DNA of 64,000 nt from Nocardioidaceae bacterium (lineage in GTDB: Bacteria > Actinomycetota > Actinomycetes > Propionibacteriales > Nocardioidaceae). Location of the stretch: NCBI GenBank assembly GCA_029266455.1, contig JAQSWV010000008.1, forward strand, positions 16,929 to 80,928, read 5' to 3'. The position numbers and the translations under genes were made by a program. The notes beneath the pieces were generated by a model. It was given only the letters and a program-made list of their open reading frames with translations. It did no database searches and was not told the origin of the DNA. This document shows positions 1 through 8,900 of the stretch, in pieces (positions within the stretch are counted from its first letter, which is position 1; the number at the start of each line of letters is the position of its first letter).

Positions 1-150
1 TCGGTGGAAGTCGTGACCACCGCCGGGCTGCAGCTCCACGTCCATGACGACCAGGTGCTGGGCCCCCTGGGCAGGTACCAGGCGCCAGCCGATCACTCCC
101 CAGTCGAACTGCTCCCGGCGTACGTCGGCCAGTGGGATGAACAAGCTCAT
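1..150 (-). CDS. Cupin-type protein, N-terminal part only
   Basis: Only the first 50 codons are in the window; the gene runs off the left edge. The ATG overlaps the stop of the upstream UPF0261 gene as ATGA, so it is the last visible gene of the left catabolic operon and is probably translationally coupled. The readable protein begins MSLFIPLADVRREQ and reaches a glycine-rich turn followed by HDFHR, which fits the first half of a small metal-binding cupin (G-x5-H-x-H type). The fold assignment rests on this short stretch and on the operon context, where small cupins often act as sugar isomerases or lyases. The substrate cannot be inferred. Confidence 0.55.
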   Translation of the reverse strand, partial: MSLFIPLADVRREQFDWGVIGWRLVPAQGAQHLVVMDVELQPGGGHDFHR

Positions 151-1361
151 CGGTCTCCTCGTGGTGTCGTGATCATCTCGTGCAGACGGTCGGCCATGGC
201 CAGCGCGAACTGCTCGTCGTTGACGTCGAGATCCAGGTCGTGACGCTCGACATCGACCAAGGTCTCCGCCAGCCCCGCGAGCAGCGCCTCGTCGGCTTGC
301 GGGTCGTGGAACGGCTGTCCTGCGACGGCGATCATGGACACGCCCCTTCGCGGCACGAAGAGCGCTGTCGGACCCGTCGCCGCACTCAGCTTGCGCCCCA
401 CCTGGCGGCCGAGCTCGCGGCACTCGTCCGGGGAGGTGCGCATCAGCGTGACCGTCGGATTGTGCACATAGAGGGTGCGATCCTCGAATCGGGGCGGGAC
501 GGTCTCCCTCGGACCGAAGTTCACCATGTCCAGAGCGCCGAGCGACACCACCTGCGGCAGACCAGCGGCACCGGCCGCCTCGAGCCGGTCCGGGCCCGCC
601 GAGAGCACGCCGCCGACGAGCTCGTCGGCCAGCTCGGTCGTCGTCAGATCGAGTACGCCGGCCAGGAAGCCACCGGCGGCAAGAGTCTCCATCGACTGGC
701 CACCGGTTCCCGTCGCGTGGAAGACGAGCACCTCGTAGCCGAGCTCCTCGAGCCGCTCCCGCGCACGAGTGACGCCGGGCGTCGTCACGCCGAACATCGA
801 CGCTCCGACCAGCGGCTTGTGCTCCATCGACGGCATCGACGCGCCGGCCATCCCGGCAATGGCACCCGCAGCGTTGGTCAGGATCCGTGCCGACATCGAG
901 TTGATCCCGGCGATGTCGACGACGGAGTACATCATCGTCACGTCGACGGCCCCGACGTAGGGACGGGTGTCCCCGGAGGCCAGCGTGGACACCATCAGCT
1001 TCGGCACACCGACCGGGAGCGCCCGCATGGCGGTGGTCACGATCGACGAACCGCCCGACCCGCCGATCCCCAGCAGCCCCTGCACCCGCCCCTGGGCGTG
1101 CAGGGACATCAGCAGCGCCGCCGCCCCACGACCCATGGCCTCGGTCGCTGCGCCGCGGTCCCCGGCGGAGGCCAGCTCGCCGATGTTCTCGCCCGCCGAG
1201 CGGGCGACCTCCTCGCGCGAGATGTCCGGCTCGATCTGCGGCGCGTAGACCCCGACGTCGACGACCAGCACGTCGACCCCGTGCTCGTGGAGCCGGTCGC
1301 GGAGGAAGTCGTACTCATGACCCTTGGTGTCGAGGGTTCCGGCAAGGACGACGGTGGGCAT
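147..1361 (-). CDS. UPF0261 / Tm-1-like ATP-binding domain protein
   Basis: This 404-residue protein belongs to the UPF0261 family, the N-terminal half of the plant Tm-1 virus-resistance protein, which binds ATP. It opens with the family hallmark AGTLDTKGHEYDFLRDRL and has the glycine-rich stretch LGIGGSGGSS near residue 100, then MYSVVDIAGIN and FHATGTGGQSME. The start is taken as the ATG at 1361; a GTG lies one codon upstream. It follows the PEP-hydrolase-like TIM-barrel gene by 22 bp. In Tm-1 these two modules are fused in one chain, so the adjacent genes look like a split Tm-1. The biochemical role in bacteria is not established. A paralogue is encoded at 12665-13912 in the divergent arm. 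Confidence 0.88.
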   Translation of the reverse strand: MPTVVLAGTLDTKGHEYDFLRDRLHEHGVDVLVVDVGVYAPQIEPDISREEVARSAGENIGELASAGDRGAATEAMGRGAAALLMSLHAQGRVQGLLGIGGSGGSSIVTTAMRALPVGVPKLMVSTLASGDTRPYVGAVDVTMMYSVVDIAGINSMSARILTNAAGAIAGMAGASMPSMEHKPLVGASMFGVTTPGVTRARERLEELGYEVLVFHATGTGGQSMETLAAGGFLAGVLDLTTTELADELVGGVLSAGPDRLEAAGAAGLPQVVSLGALDMVNFGPRETVPPRFEDRTLYVHNPTVTLMRTSPDECRELGRQVGRKLSAATGPTALFVPRRGVSMIAVAGQPFHDPQADEALLAGLAETLVDVERHDLDLDVNDEQFALAMADRLHEMITTPRGDR

Positions 1362-1383
1362 CACAGGCTCCGGGCTCGGGCGG

Positions 1384-2208
1384 TCAGAAGGTCACGGCCT
1401 TGAAGGACTCGGTCTGCGCCTTGAGAGCCTGCTCGGTGGGCAACCGCTCCATGCTCGAGGCCCCGTAGAAGCCGTGCACGTCCTTGGCGTTCCGAAGGAC
1501 GTATGCGGCGTCGGACGGGTCGGCGATGGGGCCACCGTGGCAGAGCACCAGCACGTCGGACCGCACCGCGCGCGCTGCGGCGCCCCATCGGTCGACGCGG
1601 TCGACGCAGTCGTCCAGGGTCAGCGCCGTCTCGGCGCCGATGCTGCCGCCGGTGGTCAGCCCCATGTGGCACACGATGATGTCGGCACCCGCCTCGGCCA
1701 TGGCCGAGGCGTCGTCCTCGCTGAACACGTACGGCGTCGTGAGGAGGTCGAGGTCGCGTGCCTGTCCGATCATCGCGACCTCGAGTGCGTAGCCCATGCC
1801 GGTCTCCTCGAGGTTCTGGCGGAAGACGCCGTCGATGAGCCCCACCGTCGGGAAGTTCTGCACGCCGGCGAAGCCCATCCGCTTCAGCTCGGTGAGGAAC
1901 ATCTCCGGTAGGTAGAAGGGATCCGTTCCGTTCACGCCGGCCAGCACGGGCGTGTGCCGGACCACCGGCAGCACCTCGTGAGCCATCTCGACCACGATGT
2001 CGTTGGCGTTGCCGTACGCCAGCAGGCCGGCCAACGAGCCGCGCCCGGCCATCCGGTAGCGACCGGAGTTGTAGATGACGATGAGGTCGATGCCGCCGGC
2101 CTCCTCCCACTTGGCAGACAGCCCGGTGCCGGCACCGCCGCCGACGATGGGCTCTCTGCGTGCAGCCATCTGCTGGAAGCGCGCGACAAGGTCGCCACGG
2201 GAACTCAT
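1384..2208 (-). CDS. Phosphoenolpyruvate-hydrolase-like TIM-barrel protein
   Basis: The 274-residue product matches the TIM-barrel family annotated as PEP hydrolase (PF09370 type), related to the PEP-mutase/isocitrate-lyase superfamily and to the C-terminal half of Tm-1. Visible marks are the N-terminal [18 protein letters not shown], the loop [17 protein letters not shown], and GVNGTDPF. It lies 15 bp downstream of the sugar-isomerase gene and 22 bp upstream of the UPF0261 gene, all in one transcription unit. The predicted chemistry would be C-C or C-O bond cleavage of a small keto acid, but this is family inference only; no substrate has been shown for this branch. Confidence 0.85.
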   Translation of the reverse strand: MSSRGDLVARFQQMAARREPIVGGGAGTGLSAKWEEAGGIDLIVIYNSGRYRMAGRGSLAGLLAYGNANDIVVEMAHEVLPVVRHTPVLAGVNGTDPFYLPEMFLTELKRMGFAGVQNFPTVGLIDGVFRQNLEETGMGYALEVAMIGQARDLDLLTTPYVFSEDDASAMAEAGADIIVCHMGLTTGGSIGAETALTLDDCVDRVDRWGAAARAVRSDVLVLCHGGPIADPSDAAYVLRNAKDVHGFYGASSMERLPTEQALKAQTESFKAVTF

Positions 2209-2223
2209 GGTGTCGCTGGCTCC

Positions 2224-3468
2224 TCAGCTCCGGAATGCCTCGCGACCGATCCCCTGGACAGGGATGCCCTGCGCGGCGAGAACCTCGTGCTGCAGCGCGT
2301 ACATGGCCGCCGCGGCACGGTCGATGTGTCGGGTGAAGTCGATGGACCCGGCGAGGATCGGCCTCAGCAGGTCCTTGTCCTGCACGCGAGCGGCGGGGTA
2401 CTCGTGCTCGACGATCAGCGGCATGCTGGCCACGTCGACGTCGAGCAGCTCGCGCGCCGCCAGCTGGTGGTCGAGCCAGTCGACCGTCCGGTTCTGCAGG
2501 TACGCGAGTGGGTCGTGCCGGGCGGTGCCGGGCAGCTCGTGCTCGCACAGCACCGTCTGCTTCTTCCAGGCGTTGGCCAGGTCGGCGGGATTCTCGGAGA
2601 CGTGGTCCCCGTCCCAGTCCCCGCGCTGGACGGTCTGGCCTCCGTAGCCCCAGGCGGCGACGCCCCTGGCGTCGATGACCTGACCCTTCACGTGCATGCC
2701 GGCGATGAGGAACCCGTAACCCTCGTCGACGAGGTACTGGAACATCGAGCGCGTGTCCTGACCCATGAGGATCGAGTGGGACGGGTCGTAATGGATGCGG
2801 AACTGGTCACCCACCCCGTGCCGCTCGCTGATCTTGTGCAGGGCGATCCACATCGCAGGCGTGTAGGCGATGTTGTTGTGGAAGTTGTCGCCAGGGCTCC
2901 AGCCGGGCATCGGGCACTGCTCGACCCGATAGGACAGGCCGCGGTCCTTGGCTTCCTGCAGCAGCGGCACGAACCCCTCTTCGAAGTCGATCAGGTTCTG
3001 ATCCATGGACCGGGACTGGTTGCGCCCGACGAAGCCGGTCACCGCGGGGACGCCCAGCAGCACGGCAGCGTCCATGACCCGGAGCATGAAGTCGTGCTTC
3101 TTGCGGCGAATCACCGGATCCTCGTGCAGCAGGTCGTCGAAGTACGCGACGTCGGCGATGCTCACGCCGGTCGCCTCGACGGCCGACCGGACCCGCTTGG
3201 CCCGTTGCTCGTCGAAGGGGTCGCGCAGGTCCAGCGTGTTGGCGACCGGGTCGAGCATGGCCTCGGGCGGTACGTCGGCCAGCGACGGGTGCAAGGCCGC
3301 GGAGAGCTCGATGCAGTCTGCGTTCAGCTCCTTCGCGTACTCGAGCCACTGCTCGACGGCCAGATCGGGGTCGGCGTCACGCTCCTCCCGGGGTGTCAGC
3401 TCCTGCAGGGCGGCGGTGAGCACACCCACCGGCATGAAGGTGGGACGGTACTGCTGGGTCTCGGTCAT
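2224..3468 (-). CDS. Sugar phosphate isomerase/epimerase-type TIM barrel
   Basis: The 414-residue product belongs to the AP-endonuclease-2/xylose-isomerase-like TIM-barrel superfamily. Likely metal ligands are the Glu in [13 protein letters not shown], the Asp and His in [13 protein letters not shown], the His in [10 protein letters not shown] and the Glu in IVEHEYPA. The start at 3468 is chosen because AGGAAGG sits 7 nt before it; an upstream ATG at 3495 would overlap the preceding gene and has no such site. At 414 residues it is longer than typical 270-300-residue isomerases, with an extra segment around the AWGYGG region. It lies between the Gfo/Idh dehydrogenase and the Tm-1-like pair and probably isomerises or epimerises a keto intermediate. 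Confidence 0.85.
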   Translation of the reverse strand: MTETQQYRPTFMPVGVLTAALQELTPREERDADPDLAVEQWLEYAKELNADCIELSAALHPSLADVPPEAMLDPVANTLDLRDPFDEQRAKRVRSAVEATGVSIADVAYFDDLLHEDPVIRRKKHDFMLRVMDAAVLLGVPAVTGFVGRNQSRSMDQNLIDFEEGFVPLLQEAKDRGLSYRVEQCPMPGWSPGDNFHNNIAYTPAMWIALHKISERHGVGDQFRIHYDPSHSILMGQDTRSMFQYLVDEGYGFLIAGMHVKGQVIDARGVAAWGYGGQTVQRGDWDGDHVSENPADLANAWKKQTVLCEHELPGTARHDPLAYLQNRTVDWLDHQLAARELLDVDVASMPLIVEHEYPAARVQDKDLLRPILAGSIDFTRHIDRAAAAMYALQHEVLAAQGIPVQGIGREAFRS

Positions 3469-3487
3469 GGCGGAGCCTTCCTGAGCG

Positions 3488-4675
3488 TCAGACATCGGCG
3501 ACGTCGACCGGCGCACGGTTGCGAGCCGAGGCGATCGCCGCGTGGAGGACACGCTGGGTCTTCAGTGCGTCGGCGAAATCGGGGAGCGCGGCGACGGGCT
3601 GGCCCCCGCCGAGGACGGTGAGGATGTCACTGGCCTGGTTCACGAACGTGTGCTCATAGCCGAGGCCGTGGCTGTCCGGCCACCACGCCTCGACGTAGGG
3701 ATGCCCGCTGCCTGCGCGGGTGACGTCGATGGTGGTCCACCCCTGCACGGCGGAGTCGTTGTCCAGGTTGTAGAAGTGCAGCTCGTTCATGCGCTCGAAG
3801 TCGAAGCGGAGCGCGCCTCGCTCGCCGTGGATCTCGAAGCGGTTCCCGTTGTGGTAGCCGGTCGCGAGCCGACTGGCCTCGAAGCTCGCAAGCGCGCCGC
3901 CACTCATCCTGGCCAGGAACAGCACGGCGTCGTCGACGGTGCTGCGTCCCTTGGCCCCGGCGGTTGCCGCGCCGGCACCTCCGATCTCGCCGCCGGCGGC
4001 ACCTGCCAGCAGGTCGCGCTCCTCGATGAAGGTGTGCTCGATGGCACCCTCCACCGTCACGATCTCCTCGCCGGTGATGAAGCGCACCGTGTCGATGATG
4101 TGTGCGTTGAGGTCCCCGTGCGCCCCTGAGCCGGCGACATCACCCTGGAAGCGCCACAGCAGCGGGGTGTCCGGGCCGCCCCAGCTCTGCAGGTAGGCGG
4201 CGCGCACGTGGTAGATCCGTCCGAGTGCTCCGGAGGCAACCAGTCGCTGGGCCAGTGCCACCGCCGGTACCCGCCGGTAGTTGAACCAGACGAAGGTGCT
4301 GCCACTGGCGCCCTCCGCCGCATCGGTCATCGCCTGCGCATCCGTGAGCCTGCCTGCCAGCGGCTTCTCGCACGCCACGTGCTTGCCCGCCTCCAGCGCC
4401 GCGATCGCCTGTTCGGCGTGCACACCGTTGGGTGTGGCGACGTCAACCAGCCCGACGTCCGCTGACTGCACCACTGACTGCCAGTCCGTGGAGGTCTGCT
4501 GCCATCCCCATCGGTCGGCGAACTCCTGGAGGTCGGACGCCGAGCGCCCCGCCACCGTGTGCATGACCGGCAGCGGCTCGACCGGGAAGAACTTGCCGAC
4601 GTTGAGCCAGGCGTTGGAGTGCGCTCGCCCCATGAACTTGGAGCCCAACAACGCCACGTTGATGGTCGTCGTCAT
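3488..4675 (-). CDS. Gfo/Idh/MocA family oxidoreductase
   Basis: This 395-residue NAD(P)-dependent dehydrogenase starts with the nucleotide-binding segment [17 protein letters not shown], carries the family EKP triad at about residue 100 ([11 protein letters not shown]) and the catalytic region [16 protein letters not shown]. Relatives oxidise inositols, sugars or their phosphates at a secondary alcohol. The first glycine motif (GSKFMG) is looser than GxGxxG. Its start codon overlaps the livF stop as ATGA, tying the enzyme directly to the uptake system and suggesting that it acts on the imported compound or its first product. Confidence 0.93.
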   Translation of the reverse strand: MTTTINVALLGSKFMGRAHSNAWLNVGKFFPVEPLPVMHTVAGRSASDLQEFADRWGWQQTSTDWQSVVQSADVGLVDVATPNGVHAEQAIAALEAGKHVACEKPLAGRLTDAQAMTDAAEGASGSTFVWFNYRRVPAVALAQRLVASGALGRIYHVRAAYLQSWGGPDTPLLWRFQGDVAGSGAHGDLNAHIIDTVRFITGEEIVTVEGAIEHTFIEERDLLAGAAGGEIGGAGAATAGAKGRSTVDDAVLFLARMSGGALASFEASRLATGYHNGNRFEIHGERGALRFDFERMNELHFYNLDNDSAVQGWTTIDVTRAGSGHPYVEAWWPDSHGLGYEHTFVNQASDILTVLGGGQPVAALPDFADALKTQRVLHAAIASARNRAPVDVADV

Positions 4676-5433
4676 TCGGTCCTCTCTCTCGACGCCCCGT
4701 TCGGGTGGTCCCCGGCCTCTACCGCGGTGCCGACGCCCAGGTATCGGCGCTGGAGCTCAGGATCGGCCTGCAGCTCGGACGCGGTCGTCTCGGCCTGGAT
4801 GCGTCCGGACACCATCACGAGCTGGCGTTCGGCCATCGCGGTGGCGGCGCGCAGCTTCTGCTCGACGACGAGCACGGCCGTCCCCTCGGCGACCAGGCGG
4901 TGGACGACGTCCACGAGAACGTCGACGATGGTCGGCGCCAACCCCTCCGACGGTTCGTCCATGAGCACGAGGGAACCGTTCAGCAGCAGTGCTCTGCCGA
5001 CCGCAAGCATCTGCTGCTCGCCGCCGGACAGATCCGTTCCGCCGCTGCTCCTGCGCTGCGCCAGGCGGGGGAACAGCTCGTACACCGCCTCGGGCGTCCA
5101 GCGCTTGCCGCGCGTTCCCTTGGCCAGCATGGCCAGGTGCTCGTCGACCGTCAGCGATGCGAACAGGCGGCGGCCCTGGGGGACGTAGGAGATGCCGCGC
5201 CGTGCGACCTTCTCAGGGGCGCGACCTTCGATGTGCTCCCCGTGCAGGAGCACCTCACCACTGGTGGTGGGGACGAGCCCCATCAGCGTGTCGCACAAGG
5301 TGGTCTTGCCCATGCCGTTGCGGCCGATGATGCCGACCGCCTCGACGCCCATGCTGAAGCTGATCCCGTCCAGCACCCGCGAGTCGCCGTAGCCGGAGCA
5401 CAGACCCCGGACCTCCAGCAGGGGTTCGCTCAT
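4672..5433 (-). CDS. livF: Branched-chain amino acid-type ABC transporter ATPase (LivF)
   Basis: This 253-residue ATPase has Walker A GRNGMGKTT, signature LSGGEQQMLAVGRALL and Walker B LVLMDEPSEGLAP, the last being characteristic of LivF. The true start is the ATG at 5433, which overlaps the livG stop as ATGA; longer open reading upstream is only frame read-through inside livG. It should pair with LivG to energise the LivH/LivM channel. HAAT-family importers take branched-chain amino acids but also amides, urea and aromatic or sugar acids, so the name does not fix the substrate. Confidence 0.95.
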   Translation of the reverse strand: MSEPLLEVRGLCSGYGDSRVLDGISFSMGVEAVGIIGRNGMGKTTLCDTLMGLVPTTSGEVLLHGEHIEGRAPEKVARRGISYVPQGRRLFASLTVDEHLAMLAKGTRGKRWTPEAVYELFPRLAQRRSSGGTDLSGGEQQMLAVGRALLLNGSLVLMDEPSEGLAPTIVDVLVDVVHRLVAEGTAVLVVEQKLRAATAMAERQLVMVSGRIQAETTASELQADPELQRRYLGVGTAVEAGDHPNGASRERTE

Positions 5434-6227
5434 GTGTGGGCCTCGCTGCCCAGATAGATCTCGTGGACGAGGGAGTTGGCCTGGACCTCCTCGGGTGAGC
5501 CGGATGCGACGACAAGACCGTCTGCCATCACGACGACCCGACGCCCCACCTGGAACGCGACGTCCATGTCGTGTTCGATCAGCAGCAGCGTGGTGTGCGC
5601 GGGAAGCTGCTCGAGCAGCTCGGTGAGCCGTTCGCGCTCGCCGCGCGAGAGGCCTGAGGCCGGCTCGTCGAGCAGCAGCACGTCGGGATCGGTGGCCAGG
5701 GCCATCCCGATCTCCAGCTGCCGCTTCTGGCCGTGCGACAGGTCGCTGACCCGCATGCCGATCCGGTCCTCCAGCCAGACCGCGGACGCCGCCGCCCGCG
5801 CACGATCGCGAAGGTCGCGACCCACCCGGCCCGGCCACAGCAGGGACATGTGCCGTCCTCGCCTGCCGACCAGGGCGAGGTAGAGGTTGTCCGCGACCGT
5901 GAGCCCCGGGAACGACCGCGCCTTCTGGTACGTGCGGGCCACGCCGAGGCGGGGCCGGTGCCGGGAGGGCAGCCGAGTGCAGTCCACGCCCTTGATGACC
6001 ACCGAGCCCTGGGTCGGTACGAGATCACCGGCCACCACGTTGAACAACGTCGTCTTGCCGGCCCCGTTCGGACCGAGGATGGCCAGGCGCTGGCCCTGGG
6101 CGACGTCGAGGTCGACGCCTCCCAGGGCCAGCAGGCCACCGAACGCCATCGTGACCGAGCTCAGCTGGACGACGCTGCTCGTGTCGCCGCCGTCGATGCC
6201 GCCCGCCGCGGTGGCGTCCGGTGCCAT
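5430..6227 (-). CDS. livG: Branched-chain amino acid-type ABC transporter ATPase (LivG)
   Basis: This 265-residue ATPase has Walker A GPNGAGKTT, signature LSHGQKRQLEIGMALA, Walker B VLLLDEPASGLS and a switch His in LLIEHDMDV. The LSHGQ variant and the C-terminal VHEIYLG are typical of LivG. The gene begins 43 bp after the binding-protein gene and overlaps livF by 4 bp. With LivF it forms the ATPase pair of the importer encoded at 4672-9952. Confidence 0.95.
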   Translation of the reverse strand: MAPDATAAGGIDGGDTSSVVQLSSVTMAFGGLLALGGVDLDVAQGQRLAILGPNGAGKTTLFNVVAGDLVPTQGSVVIKGVDCTRLPSRHRPRLGVARTYQKARSFPGLTVADNLYLALVGRRGRHMSLLWPGRVGRDLRDRARAAASAVWLEDRIGMRVSDLSHGQKRQLEIGMALATDPDVLLLDEPASGLSRGERERLTELLEQLPAHTTLLLIEHDMDVAFQVGRRVVVMADGLVVASGSPEEVQANSLVHEIYLGSEAHT

Positions 6228-6270
6228 GGCCCTCCTCGTTCGGTGTGGTCAGTGCATCCCGTCGGAGCGA

Positions 6271-7749
6271 CTACTCCTGCGGCTTACCGTCGACCACGGG
6301 GATGGCGTTTCCGACCCACGGCAGGTCCGCTTCCTCGCAGGGCGGGAAGTCGCGACTGGGTGGCGGCGTGTCGGTGCTGAAGGTGCCACCGAACGTCTGG
6401 TCCACCTCGGGGATGATCGCCACCGCCTCCTGCACGATCTCGCCGTCCTTCTCGACCAGCTGCGACAGCCCGACGTCCACGATGCCGCTGCGGTTCTCGT
6501 CGAGGCTGATCGGGCCGTACGGCAGGTCCAGCTCCAGCTCGGCGAGCGCCGGCTGCAGCGCGTCGGGGGACGGGTCCCCGCCCGTCTCCTCCAGCGCCTC
6601 GACCAGCGCCACGCCGGCCGAGTAGTAGCCGTACATGAACCCGAAGCCGGCGGCCGCCGAGGGCGGGCCGGGCTCACCACCGGTGATGCCGCTGGCCAGG
6701 GTGTTCCAGGTCTTGTCCGCGCTGGCGAGGTACTGCTGGATCTCCGGAGTCTGGACGTCGCCTGGAAGCACCGCGAAGCCGCCGACGTAGGCCCCGGCGA
6801 TGTCGGTGCCGAGCGCCTGTGCCAGGTCGGGGTTGAAGAACAGGTTGCCGGCGTGCTGGTCACCGGTCAGGTCACCCTTGGCGTTGACGAACGCCTCCAG
6901 CGCCGCCTGCGTCCCGGTGCCGCCGACGGCCCAGAAGTAGCCGTCCACCTCGTCGGGGTTGGGCAGCTGCTGGATGTACGACGAGTAGTCGGTCGTCCCC
7001 AACGGCGGGAAGACCCGGGTGGTGACGTCTCCGCCGACACCGCAGAAGTCGGCGATGAACCCGGCAGCGGAGGTGTGGCCGAAGCTGTAGTCGTCGGCGA
7101 TGACCGCGACCGTGTCCCAGCCCTCCTCGTTGTGCAGGATGTCGCCCATCCCGGCATTCCAGATGGCACCGTCGCCGTGGAACCGGAAGAAGTTCGGTGC
7201 CTGCACCTGCAGGGTCGGCTCCTGGGAGCCGGCGATGCCGGACAGCACGGTCAGCTCGGGGTTCGCCTTCGCGTACTCCGCGACGGCGATCCCCTCGTCC
7301 CCCGAGAGCGGACCGATCACGATGTTGGCCCCCTCCTGCTCGACCAGCTGACGGATCTCTTCCGAGATGGTGTCGGCGGTGTCGTCGCCGCAGCCGATGC
7401 CGACGAGCTCGATGGGAGTCCCGTTGACGGTCGCCCCCGTCCAGCCGTCGAGCGCGCTGGTCTTGGACTCCACCTTCGCGCCGGCCAGGTTCGACAGGGC
7501 GAGGGCCACACCGGCAACGGTGTCCTCGTGGAAGCCGCCGAAGGGTCCCTCGCACTCACCCAGGACGCCGAGCTTGACACCACTCTCCTCGGTGGCACCT
7601 GGCGCGCCGTCTCCACCCCCGCCGCCCGAGCCTCCACTCGAGTCCGACGATTCGTCGTCCGAGCCGCCGCACCCGGCGGCCACCAGGGCGATGACCGACA
7701 CGGCGGTGGCAGGGAGCACCCACCTCGACTTTCGCGATCGACTTCTCAT
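6271..7749 (-). CDS. Substrate-binding lipoprotein of the Liv-type importer
   Basis: This 492-residue periplasmic-binding protein (Leu/Ile/Val-binding, Peripla_BP_6 type) has a basic N-terminus and a lipobox LVAAGC, followed by a Ser/Gly-rich linker, so it is a membrane-anchored lipoprotein. The ATG at 7749 is preceded by AAAGGAA at about 9 nt; no other start gives a signal peptide. The body begins VKLGVLGECEGPFGG and contains VVIGPLSGDEG and VAVIADDYSFGH, typical of the fold. At nearly 500 residues it is longer than the usual 370-420. It lies between livM (86 bp gap) and livG. Its ligand is unknown and defines the specificity of the locus. Confidence 0.92.
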   Translation of the reverse strand: MRSRSRKSRWVLPATAVSVIALVAAGCGGSDDESSDSSGGSGGGGGDGAPGATEESGVKLGVLGECEGPFGGFHEDTVAGVALALSNLAGAKVESKTSALDGWTGATVNGTPIELVGIGCGDDTADTISEEIRQLVEQEGANIVIGPLSGDEGIAVAEYAKANPELTVLSGIAGSQEPTLQVQAPNFFRFHGDGAIWNAGMGDILHNEEGWDTVAVIADDYSFGHTSAAGFIADFCGVGGDVTTRVFPPLGTTDYSSYIQQLPNPDEVDGYFWAVGGTGTQAALEAFVNAKGDLTGDQHAGNLFFNPDLAQALGTDIAGAYVGGFAVLPGDVQTPEIQQYLASADKTWNTLASGITGGEPGPPSAAAGFGFMYGYYSAGVALVEALEETGGDPSPDALQPALAELELDLPYGPISLDENRSGIVDVGLSQLVEKDGEIVQEAVAIIPEVDQTFGGTFSTDTPPPSRDFPPCEEADLPWVGNAIPVVDGKPQE

Positions 7750-7835
7750 GCGGTGTGTTCCTTTCGCCTTGCTGGCGGGGCGACGGTCGCTCCGCGCTTC
7801 GTCGTGCCGCCCCGTGGCGACCGGACCGTTCTCTC

Positions 7836-8900
7836 TCACTGCAGTCCTCCCGGGCCCGTTCGAACCGGGCTCGTGGACGTCGTCGGTGGCTCGACCGAGT
7901 GCTGGGTGGGCTTTCCGAGCCCTCTGCCCCGACTGAGGCGCTCGAGTATCCCAGCCAGTCCCTCGGGCGACAGCACCATGATCAGCAGCACCATCAGGCC
8001 GATGACGGTGTTGAACCGGTCGGGCGTCAGCCCGATCTGGTCGATCAGCGGAATCGACTTGGTGTAGGTGTTGAGCAGGACGTAGACGAGCGCGCCGAGC
8101 CACGCACCCTCGAAGTACGAGATCCCGCCGATGACGGCGATGATCAGGATCGCCAGCGTGGGACCGATGTTGATCGATGCCGGGTCGATCTGCTTGCGCC
8201 ACCAGACGTTGAGCAGCCCGGCGACCCCCGCGACCAGTCCACCCAGGGTGAAGGCCAGTGTCCGGTGCAGGGCGACGTTGAAGCCCAGCGAGCTCATCCG
8301 AATGGGGTCGTCACGCACCCCCTGCATGGCCAGCCCGAAATTGGTGCGGCCGATGGCCCGGAACGCGATGTAGGCCAGCACTGACAGTACGAGGGCGGCG
8401 TAGTACAGGTTCACCGGTTCGGTGAACGGCTCGGGAGCCACGATGCTCGTAATGCCGCTCGGACCGGAGATCGTGACGACCTGGGCGAAGACCGTGTAGC
8501 CGATGACGCCGTAGACCAGCGTGAGCATCAGGAAGTAGATGCCGGTCGTCCGGCTCGCCAGTGCTCCCAGCAGGAAGGCGACGACCGTGGTGACGGCGAG
8601 GGCGAAGACGACGGCCACCCAGGGTGACAGGCCGAGATTGAGGCCTCGCGCCCCTTCCGAGAGTGCAGCGTTACCGAACATGAACCCGGCCACACCTGCG
8701 AGCAGCAGCTGGGCCAGCGAGATCATCCCGCCGTACGCGGTGAGGAACACGATGGTGGCGGCCATCAGCCCGAGGATCAGCGTCTGGGTCATGATGAAAC
8801 GGACGAAGAAGTCCGAGCCGAACGCCGGCAGCACCAGCAGCAGCACCACCACCGCCGCCACCACCGCGTTCGTGCGGGTGAGTGACCTGCGCGAGATCAT
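7836..8900 (-). CDS. livM: Branched-chain amino acid-type ABC permease (LivM)
   Basis: This 354-residue polytopic permease has the LivM hallmark AYGGMISLAQLLLAGVAGF near residue 60, VVWR-like cytoplasmic loops (LNVWWRKQIDPASI) and PEGLAGILERL near the C-terminus. The start at 8900 overlaps the livH stop as ATGA; longer open reading upstream is read-through from within livH. Together with LivH it forms the transmembrane channel. Confidence 0.93.
   Translation of the reverse strand: MISRRSLTRTNAVVAAVVVLLLVLPAFGSDFFVRFIMTQTLILGLMAATIVFLTAYGGMISLAQLLLAGVAGFMFGNAALSEGARGLNLGLSPWVAVVFALAVTTVVAFLLGALASRTTGIYFLMLTLVYGVIGYTVFAQVVTISGPSGITSIVAPEPFTEPVNLYYAALVLSVLAYIAFRAIGRTNFGLAMQGVRDDPIRMSSLGFNVALHRTLAFTLGGLVAGVAGLLNVWWRKQIDPASINIGPTLAILIIAVIGGISYFEGAWLGALVYVLLNTYTKSIPLIDQIGLTPDRFNTVIGLMVLLIMVLSPEGLAGILERLSRGRGLGKPTQHSVEPPTTSTSPVRTGPGGLQ

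Noticed and set aside
1954..3621. A 555-codon open frame on the plus strand opposite the isomerase and TIM-barrel genes
   Set aside because: Antisense to genes with clear family motifs, composed of low-complexity Val/Gly/Arg/His residues, and typical of shadow frames in high-GC DNA.
5887..8067. A 726-codon open frame on the plus strand across the livG and binding-protein genes
   Set aside because: It has no recognisable motif, lies opposite intact transporter genes and results from GC-biased third positions.
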